Below, piece by piece: positions 8,381 to 16,713 of a DNA stretch of 64,000 bases (position 1 is its first letter; each line of letters starts with the position of its first letter). The translations under genes and the position numbers were made by a program. This DNA is from Pedobacter sp. Leaf170 (lineage in GTDB: Bacteria > Bacteroidota > Bacteroidia > Sphingobacteriales > Sphingobacteriaceae): positions 186,001 through 250,000 of the forward strand of contig NZ_CAKLBP010000005.1 of the NCBI RefSeq assembly GCF_920984665.1, given 5' to 3'. Below the pieces are notes generated by a model, which saw only the letters and a list, made by a program, of their open reading frames with translations, ran no database searches and was not told the DNA's origin.

Positions 8381-11300
8381 ATGAAAATTAATTTACTCAA
8401 AATTACGGGGCTATCTGCAGCAATTGTATTGCTTAATAGTCCTGCGTTTTCAATGAATTCGGAGTGGGGAGGTGCGAGAGGATTCTTGAATACGAACTTG
8501 CTCAGCAATTCTGTGCTAAAGCAAAACGTTATTACCGGAACGGTAGTAGACGACAAGGGACAGCCTGTACCCGGTGTTGGTGTAAGAAACCAAACAACAG
8601 GCAAAACTGCTGTTACAGATGCAAATGGTAAATTTGTTATCGAAGCTTCAACTGGTCAGGTGGTTCGTATATCGTACATTGGTTACGATACTCAAAACAT
8701 TACCGTTGGTTCTTCATCAACAGTTAGCGTAAAATTAGTTCCTGCTACCGATACATTAGATGATGTAACTGTAGTTGGTATTGGTTATGGTACATTGCCT
8801 CAAAAAGAAGTTTCTTCTGCTATTACTCACGTAACCGCTGATGAGTTTAGGCAAAGTGGTTCTAGAAATGCTTTAGACTTAATTCAAGGTAAAGTTGCAG
8901 GTTTAAGCTTAACACGTACAAGTGGATCTAACCCAAACAGTGGTGTTAGTGTGCAATTGCGTGGTGTGGTATCTGTAACTGGTAGTCAATCGCCATTATT
9001 CGTTATTGATGGTATTCCTGGTGGTAACCCTGATTTATTGCAACAAGATGATATCGAATCAATTGATGTATTAAAAGATGGTTCTGCTGCTGCAATTTAT
9101 GGCTCTACTGCAAATGCTGGTGTTATCTTAATCACAACGAAAAAAGGTAAATCTGGTCCGCCGCAGTTTAACTACAATGGCTATGCAAGGGTTGAGGTTT
9201 ATAATCCATGGTTAGAATTTTTAACACCTGCAGAATATAAAGCTAAAGTTGCATCTGGAGAAATTAAACAACAAAACTTTGGTAGCGAAACTGATTTTGT
9301 TGGGGATTTGATCAACAAAAAAAATATCTCTAATAACCATAACTTTAACATGAGTGGCGGTACAGATAAAACGAGCTATAGAGCAAGTTTTAACTACCGT
9401 GATTTACAAGGTATTGCTAAACAAAATAGCAGAGAAGAATATACCTTAAGATTTAACATTAATCAAACAGGTTTAAATGATCGTTTAAGAGTTTCTGCAA
9501 ACTTGGTAACTAACTTTAACAAAGCCAATTTATTAGGTGGCGGTGGTTGGGAAAGTGAGCAAACTAAAAACCCTACATTATCAAACTTTAATCCTGATGG
9601 AAGCTACCGTTTTGATTTAACAAGTACTAATGAATATGCTCGCCTATTCCAGGAAACTTCTTATCGTAAACAACAAACATCATCTGCTGATGTTAAAGTT
9701 GATTTAGATATTATCGATGGATTAAAAGCTTCTGTGTTTGGTTCGGTACAAAGAGATAACGGTTTTGACGGCGCTTATCGTGCAAGAACCAGTGAAAACT
9801 CGGTAGAAAATACAGATTTTCCAGGTGGTGGTTATGCAGGTAAGTCTGACTTCCTAAATCAAAGCTGGGCATTTGAACCAACATTAAACTACAATAAAGT
9901 TATTGCTTCTAAACATAGTATTAGTGCATTATTAGGTTACAGTTATCGTTATGGCATGAGTGAAGGCTTATCAGCTAGTAACCGTGGTTTCATCAATGAT
10001 TTATTTCACGAAGATAACTTAGGCCAAGGATCGGCTTTAGGTCTTGGTAAAGCATCAGTAGGTAGTAGTAAAAGTGATAATACTTTAATTGCGTTTTTTG
10101 GTCGTTTAAACTATGTATTTGATGGTAAATACATCTTAACTGGTACTTTAAGAAGAGAGGGTTCATCACGTTTCGGAGATAACAACAAATGGGGTAATTT
10201 CCCGGCAGTTTCCGGAGCATGGAATATTTCTCAGGAAAATTTCATGAAAGATGTTACCTGGGTTAATAACTTAAAATTAAGAGTTGGTTATGGTGAAACT
10301 GGTAACAGTGGTTTCTCTAACAATGCCTCGAGGGTAACCTTAGGCGGTGGTGGCCGTTACTTGTATCCAGATGGTCAGTATTTAGAAACTTATGGTCCAA
10401 GTCGTAACCCAAATCCAAATTTGAAATGGGAAACCAAAATTGAAACCAACATTGGTATCGATTTCAGCTTACTAAAAAATCGTTTAACTGGTCAAATCGA
10501 TTTATTTAATCGTAAAACGAAAGATTTGTTAGATACTTATACTTCTCCTCAACCTCCATTTATTCAAAGTTCTATCTATACAAACGTAGGTACAATTTCA
10601 TCTAAAGGTATTGAGATTGCATTAAGCTATGCTGCGGTTGCTCAAAAGGATTTCAGCTGGGATATTGATGCAACAGCTAGTACATTAAGAAATAATTTGG
10701 ATGCATACTCAAACGATGAGTACAAAATCACATTTAAAACTTTCGGTGGTATTGGTGGGGCAGGCGCTTTAGGTGATGCAATTGTAACTTATGAAGGCGG
10801 TCGTTTAGGTGAATTCTGGGGTAAAAAGTTTGCAGGCTTCACTCCTGATGGCAAATGGTTGTTTTACAATAGAAACGGTCAGGCCGTTCCAAACGCTCAA
10901 ATCAACAATTCTAGAGATAAAAACGTAACTGATTTGCAATTGATTGGTAACGCAATACCTAAATACTATGCTTCATTAAATAACAATTTTAGATACAAAC
11001 AATTTGATTTACGCGTATTCTTAAGAGGTAAATTCGATTATGATATCTTAAATAGAAATGCGCTTTCTTACGCAAATAAAACTTGGTCTGGTAACTTGTT
11101 AACAAGCACTTTTGATAAATACAGCCAAATTAACGATACCTACATGTATTCTGATTATTATTTAGAAAGAGGTAGCTACGTTAAATTGGATGAGGTAACA
11201 TTAGGATATAACTTCAAGTTTAAGACTAAGCTTATCAGAAACATGCGTATTTATGCAACAGGTCAAAACTTAGCAACAATTACTGGTTATACAGGTAGTG

Positions 11301-11404
11301 ATCCTGATTTTATTAATGACAATGGCTTAGGTCCAAGTGTTGATAATAGTGGCTCTTACCCAAGTACACGTTCGTTCCTTTTCGGATTAAATGTTGGATT
11401 TTAA
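8381..11404 (+). CDS. SusC/RagA-family TonB-dependent outer-membrane transporter (mannoside locus)
   Basis: 1007 residues. An N-terminal signal peptide (~25 residues) and a short linker come first. The carboxypeptidase-D-like beta-sandwich follows (ITGTVVDDKGQPVPGVGV, residues ~50-125), then a TonB-box-like segment (DDVTVVGIGYG), the plug (VQLRGVVSVTG, PLFVIDGIPGG, IYGSTANAGVILITTKKG) and a 22-strand barrel ending in FLFGLNVGF. It imports glycan fragments captured by the SusD partner, which begins 13 bp downstream. Two putative LacI operators lie upstream. Confidence 0.96.
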   Translation: MKINLLKITGLSAAIVLLNSPAFSMNSEWGGARGFLNTNLLSNSVLKQNVITGTVVDDKGQPVPGVGVRNQTTGKTAVTDANGKFVIEASTGQVVRISYIGYDTQNITVGSSSTVSVKLVPATDTLDDVTVVGIGYGTLPQKEVSSAITHVTADEFRQSGSRNALDLIQGKVAGLSLTRTSGSNPNSGVSVQLRGVVSVTGSQSPLFVIDGIPGGNPDLLQQDDIESIDVLKDGSAAAIYGSTANAGVILITTKKGKSGPPQFNYNGYARVEVYNPWLEFLTPAEYKAKVASGEIKQQNFGSETDFVGDLINKKNISNNHNFNMSGGTDKTSYRASFNYRDLQGIAKQNSREEYTLRFNINQTGLNDRLRVSANLVTNFNKANLLGGGGWESEQTKNPTLSNFNPDGSYRFDLTSTNEYARLFQETSYRKQQTSSADVKVDLDIIDGLKASVFGSVQRDNGFDGAYRARTSENSVENTDFPGGGYAGKSDFLNQSWAFEPTLNYNKVIASKHSISALLGYSYRYGMSEGLSASNRGFINDLFHEDNLGQGSALGLGKASVGSSKSDNTLIAFFGRLNYVFDGKYILTGTLRREGSSRFGDNNKWGNFPAVSGAWNISQENFMKDVTWVNNLKLRVGYGETGNSGFSNNASRVTLGGGGRYLYPDGQYLETYGPSRNPNPNLKWETKIETNIGIDFSLLKNRLTGQIDLFNRKTKDLLDTYTSPQPPFIQSSIYTNVGTISSKGIEIALSYAAVAQKDFSWDIDATASTLRNNLDAYSNDEYKITFKTFGGIGGAGALGDAIVTYEGGRLGEFWGKKFAGFTPDGKWLFYNRNGQAVPNAQINNSRDKNVTDLQLIGNAIPKYYASLNNNFRYKQFDLRVFLRGKFDYDILNRNALSYANKTWSGNLLTSTFDKYSQINDTYMYSDYYLERGSYVKLDEVTLGYNFKFKTKLIRNMRIYATGQNLATITGYTGSDPDFINDNGLGPSVDNSGSYPSTRSFLFGLNVGF

Positions 11405-11417
11405 AGATTAAAATAAA

Positions 11418-13058
11418 ATGAAAAATAAATCAATCATATATAGCGTACTTGCCGGGGTATTATGCCTCACAAATGCATGTACTAAATTAGATGAAAATGC
11501 ATACAATGAGTTGTTAACAGATAATTTCTATAACAACAGAACTGAGGTTTTATCAGCAGTTTTACGTCCATATACACATGCTAATGCATGGGTTACACCA
11601 TCTGGTCAAGATAGCTGGTGGCGTATGGCAGAGCTTTCAGGAGATCAATTAGCATGGCCAACCAAAGGTCGCCATGGTGAAGATGGAGGTAAATGGAAAA
11701 GATTTCATTACCATACCTGGACTACTGACGAAGGTGGATTTAACAGTGCATGGTCTTTAATGTTCTGGGGTATGGGCTTATGTAACGACCCAATCGAGAA
11801 CATCGAGAAACGCGATATCGCAGCTATGGGTATTTCTCAGGCAGAAAAAGATGCATTTGTTGCAGAATTAAAAATGCTTAGAGCATTCCATTATCTTAAA
11901 TTGATGGATTTGTTCGGAAATATTCCAATCGTAACTCAGGTTGGTATACCTGCTAAACCTGAAACCAAGTCTCGTAAAGAAGTTTTTAACTTTATTGAGT
12001 CTGAGATTAAAGCTAACATCGATAAAACTCCAAAATTATCGCGTAGCCAATTGGGTCGTATTTCTCAGGCAGCTGGCTATGCTATGCTTGTAGAATTATA
12101 TTTAAACGCTGAAGTTTGGACGGGAACAGCTCGTTGGGATGATTGTATTGCTGCAGCTAATAAATTAATTGCTGGCGATGGTGGTGCTCAAAATGGTACT
12201 ATGGCTTTAGATCCCAACATTACAGATCCGTTTAAAACAACTAATGATTTATCCAAAGAGGTTATTTTCTCTATTGCATATAACTACAGTGTTGCAAACT
12301 TCCAGCCATCATGGCCGTCAGAATTTTATCATTTCAAACAGCAACAAATTTATGGTGGCGGTAGAAATGGTAATGATGGTATCGTTGTTATTCCGGGTGT
12401 TTTCACAACTTACGAAGATGCGGATTTAAGAAAACGTGAATGGTTATTAGAAGGTACAATGTATCAGTTTACAAATCCTACAGCTCCGGTTTTAGCTTCA
12501 GAAGAATATAATGGTTTACCATTAGTTTTTGTAGATAACATCCGTAAAAATAAATCGAACTCTACAGTTTCGAATATGAGTGAAGGTGAAGAAAACTCTG
12601 GCGTACGTTTCAATAAATATAAATTAGGAAACCAATTTGCCGGCCCAGGTGGAATACCTGCAATTGATGCTAACTATAACAACGGTGACTGGAATATCTA
12701 TCGTTTAACCATGATTTATTTTGCTAAAGCAGAAGCAATTATGCGTAAAAATGGTGGGGTTGCAAATGCAGAAGCGGTACAGTTAATTAACGACTGTAAA
12801 AAGCGTGCTTATACGGCTGCTAATTGGGCTACCAGAGCTTACACGCCTGCAACATTAACTATGGATGAACTTTTAGCTGAAAGAGGTAGAGAATTTATCT
12901 TCGAAGGTATGAGAAGAGATGATTTAATCCGTTTCGGTAAATTTACCACTAATGCTTGGTGGGATCATACGCCAACAGCGGCTACTAAGGCATTATATCC
13001 AATCCCTCAAAGACAGAGAGAATTAAACACAAATTTAACTCAAAACCCAGGCTATTAA
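11418..13058 (+). CDS. SusD/RagB-family glycan-binding lipoprotein (mannoside locus)
   Basis: 546 residues. The lipobox ends at the cysteine of LCLTNAC (about residue 21), so the mature protein is lipid-anchored. SusD features include FVAELKMLRAFHYLKLMDLFGNIPIVT, YAMLVELYLNAEVWTG, the YRLTMIYFAKAEA helix, and a C-terminal LAERGREFIFEGMRRDDLIRFGKF block that is diagnostic for the family. It caps the SusC barrel and binds oligosaccharide. A strong terminator follows, so susC-susD is probably its own transcript. Confidence 0.96.
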   Translation: MKNKSIIYSVLAGVLCLTNACTKLDENAYNELLTDNFYNNRTEVLSAVLRPYTHANAWVTPSGQDSWWRMAELSGDQLAWPTKGRHGEDGGKWKRFHYHTWTTDEGGFNSAWSLMFWGMGLCNDPIENIEKRDIAAMGISQAEKDAFVAELKMLRAFHYLKLMDLFGNIPIVTQVGIPAKPETKSRKEVFNFIESEIKANIDKTPKLSRSQLGRISQAAGYAMLVELYLNAEVWTGTARWDDCIAAANKLIAGDGGAQNGTMALDPNITDPFKTTNDLSKEVIFSIAYNYSVANFQPSWPSEFYHFKQQQIYGGGRNGNDGIVVIPGVFTTYEDADLRKREWLLEGTMYQFTNPTAPVLASEEYNGLPLVFVDNIRKNKSNSTVSNMSEGEENSGVRFNKYKLGNQFAGPGGIPAIDANYNNGDWNIYRLTMIYFAKAEAIMRKNGGVANAEAVQLINDCKKRAYTAANWATRAYTPATLTMDELLAERGREFIFEGMRRDDLIRFGKFTTNAWWDHTPTAATKALYPIPQRQRELNTNLTQNPGY

Positions 13059-13071
13059 TAGTCTACCTAAG

Positions 13072-13104
13072 AAAAGGTGCTCACGTTTGAGCACCTTTTT
13101 TTTG
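13072..13104 (+). terminator. Intrinsic terminator after susD
   Basis: A perfect 12-bp stem (aaaaggtgctca 13072-13083, tgagcacctttt 13088-13099) with a four-base loop and trailing T-run. Confidence 0.92.
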
Positions 13105-13190
13105 TCAAAAATTTAACCAAACATTTTGTAACTCATATATTACAGCTGTATATTAAAATATTAACCATTTTTTGTTAATATTGAAACTAC

Positions 13191-13202
13191 TAAAACGTTT
13201 TA
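13191..13202. promoter_or_regulatory. Putative LacI-family operator O3 (perfect palindrome)
   Basis: TAAAACGTTTTA is a perfect 12-bp palindrome with central CG, one base different from the sites at 8070 and 8115. It lies in the 351-bp spacer 13059-13409 before the first GH92 gene, after the susD terminator. The remaining spacer is AT-rich and shows nothing else. Confidence 0.6.
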
Positions 13203-13409
13203 CTTTATTGTCAAATAATTACATTTAAGCCAAGAAAATTATAGTCTAAAAGACCTATAAATGTATAATCTATCAATTATTTTACCTATTTAATTCATTT
13301 GAACTAGCCAAATTCTATCATGCATAAATCCTGTAATATTTTTCGATGCGTATGTGGTTGTTCTATTGATTCAACAATAAGCAAATAAGCGCAAATAAAT
13401 TACCATCAC

Positions 13410-15677
13410 ATGAAATTTAGGTTTTTCATATTTGTATTTGTATGTCTGTATGCTAGTCAGCTCTTGGCCCAGAAGAAAGATTTGGTGCAATATGTTAATA
13501 CCCTTCAAGGCACAAACTCTAAACACGAATTAACTCGTGGCAATACATATCCAACCACGGCTTTACCATTTGGTATGCATACCTGGACACCCCAAACCGG
13601 TAAAAATGGTGATGGCTGGAAATATCAATATTTTAAAGAAGCAATAAGAGGTTTTCAGCAAGCTCACCAGTGTAGTTCATGGACACGCGATTATGCTGTT
13701 TTTTCCCTAATGCCAATGATTGACAATTTGGTTGTGGATGAAAATAAGCGTGAAGCTAAATTTAGCCACAATAACGAAATCGCGAAGCCAAATTATTATA
13801 AAGTTAAATTCGATAACCAGATTACTACAGAAATTTCACCATCCGAGCGTGGTGCACACCTTCGTTTTTCTTATCCCAAAGGGAAAAAAAGTTTTCTGGT
13901 TTTAGATGGATATATCCGTACCAGCGGTGTAAAAATTTATCCTAAAGAAAATAAAATAACCGGGTACGTAAGTAATGGGCAGGGTTTTAATAAAGATTGG
14001 AAAAGTTACTTTGTAATACAGTTTGATAAAAAAATTAAAAATTTTGGCACCTGGGATAATAAGAAAAATACAATTAATACTGATTCTACTTCTTCAGAAG
14101 GATCTGGTAAAGGTGCATACGTAGAATTCGAAGCCGGAGCAATTGTTCAGGTAAAAACGGCTTCATCATACATCAGTTTGGCTCAGGCAGAACTTAATCT
14201 TAAAAGAGAATTATCTGTTGATAAAACTTTGGAAGCAACCAAAGCAAATGCTGCAGCTGTGTGGAATAAATCATTAGGCAAAATTTTAGTCGAAGGTGGT
14301 TCTAAGGCAGATATGGAGACTTTTTATTCATGTTTCTTTAGGGCAAGTTTATTTTCTAGAAAATTTTATGAAATAAATGAAGCTGGAAAACCTTATTATT
14401 TTAGTCCATATGATGGTAAAGTTCATGATGGCTACATGTTTACCGATACCGGTTTTTGGGATACCTTCAGGGCACAATTTCCGTTAAATACTTTGATACA
14501 ACCAGAAATGAATGGCCAATACATGCAAGCTATGATTGATGCTTATAAACAATGTGGTTGGTTACCTTCGTGGTCTTTCCCTAGTGAGGCCGGAAGTATG
14601 ATTGGCAACCATGCTATTTCGCTCTTTGCTGATGCCTGGGCCAAAGGAATCAGAACTTTTAATCCGGAAGAAGCATTAAAAGCATATCTGCACGAGGCTA
14701 CAAATAAGGGGCCGTGGGGGCCGGCAAATGGCCGCGATGGATGGAAAGAATATTATGAACTTGGCTACGTTCCTTATCCAAAATACAGAGAAGCAACTGC
14801 AAAAACCTTGGAGTATGCCTACGACGATTATTGTGCTTACCAACTGGCCAAAATGATAGGCAATAAGTTTTACATGGATATTTTTGAGCGACAAATGTTT
14901 AATTATAAAAATGTTTACGACCCAGCCACCCGGTTTATGAGAGGTAAAGATGCTTCTGGTAAATGGTCGCCAAACTTTGATCCTATTGAATGGGGAGGGC
15001 CTTTTACCGAAGGTAATGCATGGCATTGGCAATGGTCTGTTTTTCAGGATACTAAAGGCTTAATTAACCTGATGGGTGGCAATAAAAACTTTGTTGCTAA
15101 ACTTGATTCTGTTTTTTCAGAACCTAATAAAGTTAAAGTTGGTACTTATGGCGGTATGATTCATGAAATGACAGAGATGGTTATGGCTAATTTGGGTCAG
15201 TACGCCCATGGCAACCAACCCATTCAGCACATGGTTTATTTGTATAATTATGCAAACGAACCCTGGAAAGCACAATACCATGCCCGAAATGTAATGGCAA
15301 AGCTTTACGATGCTACAGAAAATGGTTATCCTGGTGATGAAGATCAAGGTCAAACCTCATCGTGGTATGTATTAAGCGCAATGGGTCTTTATAGCGTAAC
15401 ACCTGGTTCAGCAGAATATGTTATCGGAAGCCCTATGTTTAAAAAAATTACTATTAATTTAGGCAACTCAAAAAAGTTCATCATCGAAGCTCCGGCTAAC
15501 GATAATAAAAACATTTATATTCAATCTGCAACCTTAAACGGAAATAGTTACACCCGAAATTTTTTATCACACAGTGATATTACAAAAGGTGGTGTTTTTA
15601 AACTCGAAATGGGCAACAAACCGAATTTAAATAGAGGATTAAACGAAGAAGATAAACCTTTTTCGTTAAGTAAATAA
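13410..15677 (+). CDS. GH92 family alpha-mannosidase, first of three
   Basis: 755 residues with a signal peptide ending near LLAQ (residues 18-21). GH92 enzymes are calcium-dependent exo-alpha-mannosidases. Visible hallmarks are the N-terminal block NTYPTTALPFGMHTWTPQTG, GNHAISLFADAW, the presumed general-acid glutamate in FTEGNAWHWQW (near residue 535), and the base region GDEDQGQTSSWY (near residue 641). The lack of a lipobox suggests a periplasmic enzyme. It starts a new transcript after the susD terminator. It is closest to the 20406 paralogue, which shares NGNTYP, MWTPQTGKMGDGW and the GQYAHGNQPIQHM motif. Confidence 0.94.
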   Translation: MKFRFFIFVFVCLYASQLLAQKKDLVQYVNTLQGTNSKHELTRGNTYPTTALPFGMHTWTPQTGKNGDGWKYQYFKEAIRGFQQAHQCSSWTRDYAVFSLMPMIDNLVVDENKREAKFSHNNEIAKPNYYKVKFDNQITTEISPSERGAHLRFSYPKGKKSFLVLDGYIRTSGVKIYPKENKITGYVSNGQGFNKDWKSYFVIQFDKKIKNFGTWDNKKNTINTDSTSSEGSGKGAYVEFEAGAIVQVKTASSYISLAQAELNLKRELSVDKTLEATKANAAAVWNKSLGKILVEGGSKADMETFYSCFFRASLFSRKFYEINEAGKPYYFSPYDGKVHDGYMFTDTGFWDTFRAQFPLNTLIQPEMNGQYMQAMIDAYKQCGWLPSWSFPSEAGSMIGNHAISLFADAWAKGIRTFNPEEALKAYLHEATNKGPWGPANGRDGWKEYYELGYVPYPKYREATAKTLEYAYDDYCAYQLAKMIGNKFYMDIFERQMFNYKNVYDPATRFMRGKDASGKWSPNFDPIEWGGPFTEGNAWHWQWSVFQDTKGLINLMGGNKNFVAKLDSVFSEPNKVKVGTYGGMIHEMTEMVMANLGQYAHGNQPIQHMVYLYNYANEPWKAQYHARNVMAKLYDATENGYPGDEDQGQTSSWYVLSAMGLYSVTPGSAEYVIGSPMFKKITINLGNSKKFIIEAPANDNKNIYIQSATLNGNSYTRNFLSHSDITKGGVFKLEMGNKPNLNRGLNEEDKPFSLSK

Positions 15678-15742
15678 ATAAAATGCTATTGAAAGCAAAG
15701 CATTTTTACAGGGTGTAAATTTTTAAGAAAGATAAAGACAGA

Positions 15743-16660
15743 ATGGAAAAACCTGTTGCATTAGGTGTAGATATAGGCGGCTCGCACATTACAGCGGCAT
15801 TAGTAGATTTAGAAACCAGGACAATTATTCGTGATTCCATTCATAGAAGTGCGGTTGATTCTCAGGAAAGCAAAGAAATAATATTAACAGCCTGGTGTGA
15901 TGTTATCACCAAAGCGTTTAAAAAAATAACAGTACAAAATAAACTTGTAGGTATAGCCATGCCGGGTCCTTTTGATTATGAAAACGGTATATCCTTAATT
16001 AAGGATCAGGATAAATTTAAGGCACTTTATGGGGTAAACATTAAGCAAGAACTTTCTGCAAGATTAAATATTTTACCAGAAAACATTCATTTTATAAACG
16101 ATGCAGCAGGCTTTTTGCAGGGTGAGGTATTCGGTGGTGCCGCTCGTGGAAATGCAAATGTTATTGGTTTAACTTTAGGTACAGGTTTGGGCTCTTCTTA
16201 TGCCGTAGGTGGCTTTGCTCAGGATGCTGATTTATGGAATTCACCATTTTTAAACGGAATTGCCGAAGATTATCTTTCTACCCGATGGTTTGTAAAACGA
16301 TACAACCAGTTAAGTAATAATACTGTTGCAGGTGTTAAAGAACTGGTTAAATTAACAGCCACAGACCATGCTGCAACTCGTGTATTTATGGAGTTTGGAT
16401 ACAATTTGGCGCAATTTTTAGTGCCGGTAATAAAAAAATATAAATCTGATATGGTAATTATCGGAGGCAATATCTCCGGTGCATTTAGTTCCTTTTCTCC
16501 AGAATTAATCGCAACTTTAAATGGTAATGATGTGCATGCAACAATTAAGGTTACGAAACTAAAAGAAAACGCAGCTTTAATAGGTGCAGCAAGTTGTTGC
16601 GATGTTAATTTTCATAATGAAATGGTTGAGGTAATAGAACACAAAAAAATTCATCATTAA
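15743..16660 (+). CDS. ROK-family sugar kinase
   Basis: 305 residues, probably cytoplasmic. The phosphate-binding start GVDIGGSHITAALVD, the catalytic Asp in INDAAGFLQGE (near residue 118) and the second glycine-rich segment GLTLGTGLGSSYA fit the ROK hexokinase fold. The usual ROK zinc-binding CxCGxxGC motif is absent where expected (after GGFAQDADLW). In this locus a mannose or glucose kinase acting on the released monosaccharide is likely. A hairpin overlaps its stop codon, so it probably ends the transcript that starts with the first GH92 gene. Confidence 0.88.
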   Translation: MEKPVALGVDIGGSHITAALVDLETRTIIRDSIHRSAVDSQESKEIILTAWCDVITKAFKKITVQNKLVGIAMPGPFDYENGISLIKDQDKFKALYGVNIKQELSARLNILPENIHFINDAAGFLQGEVFGGAARGNANVIGLTLGTGLGSSYAVGGFAQDADLWNSPFLNGIAEDYLSTRWFVKRYNQLSNNTVAGVKELVKLTATDHAATRVFMEFGYNLAQFLVPVIKKYKSDMVIIGGNISGAFSSFSPELIATLNGNDVHATIKVTKLKENAALIGAASCCDVNFHNEMVEVIEHKKIHH

Positions 16661-16679
16661 AAGCTCAGGCTTTTTTTTA
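16658..16679 (+). terminator. Short intrinsic terminator overlapping the ROK stop codon
   Basis: aaagc and gcttt arms separated by five bases, followed by a run of Ts. The stem is short, but its position and T-run fit a terminator just before the next operator-like site. Confidence 0.5.
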
Positions 16680-16689
16680 TTAAAAGTAG

Positions 16690-16701
16690 TAAAACCATTT
16701 A
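16690..16701. promoter_or_regulatory. Putative LacI-family operator O4 (variant)
   Basis: TAAAACCATTTA differs by one base from the site at 8115-8126 (central CC instead of CG). It ends 12 bp before the ATG at 16714, overlapping the expected ribosome-binding region. Bound repressor there would block initiation. Confidence 0.4.
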
Positions 16702-16713
16702 GTAATAATAAAA

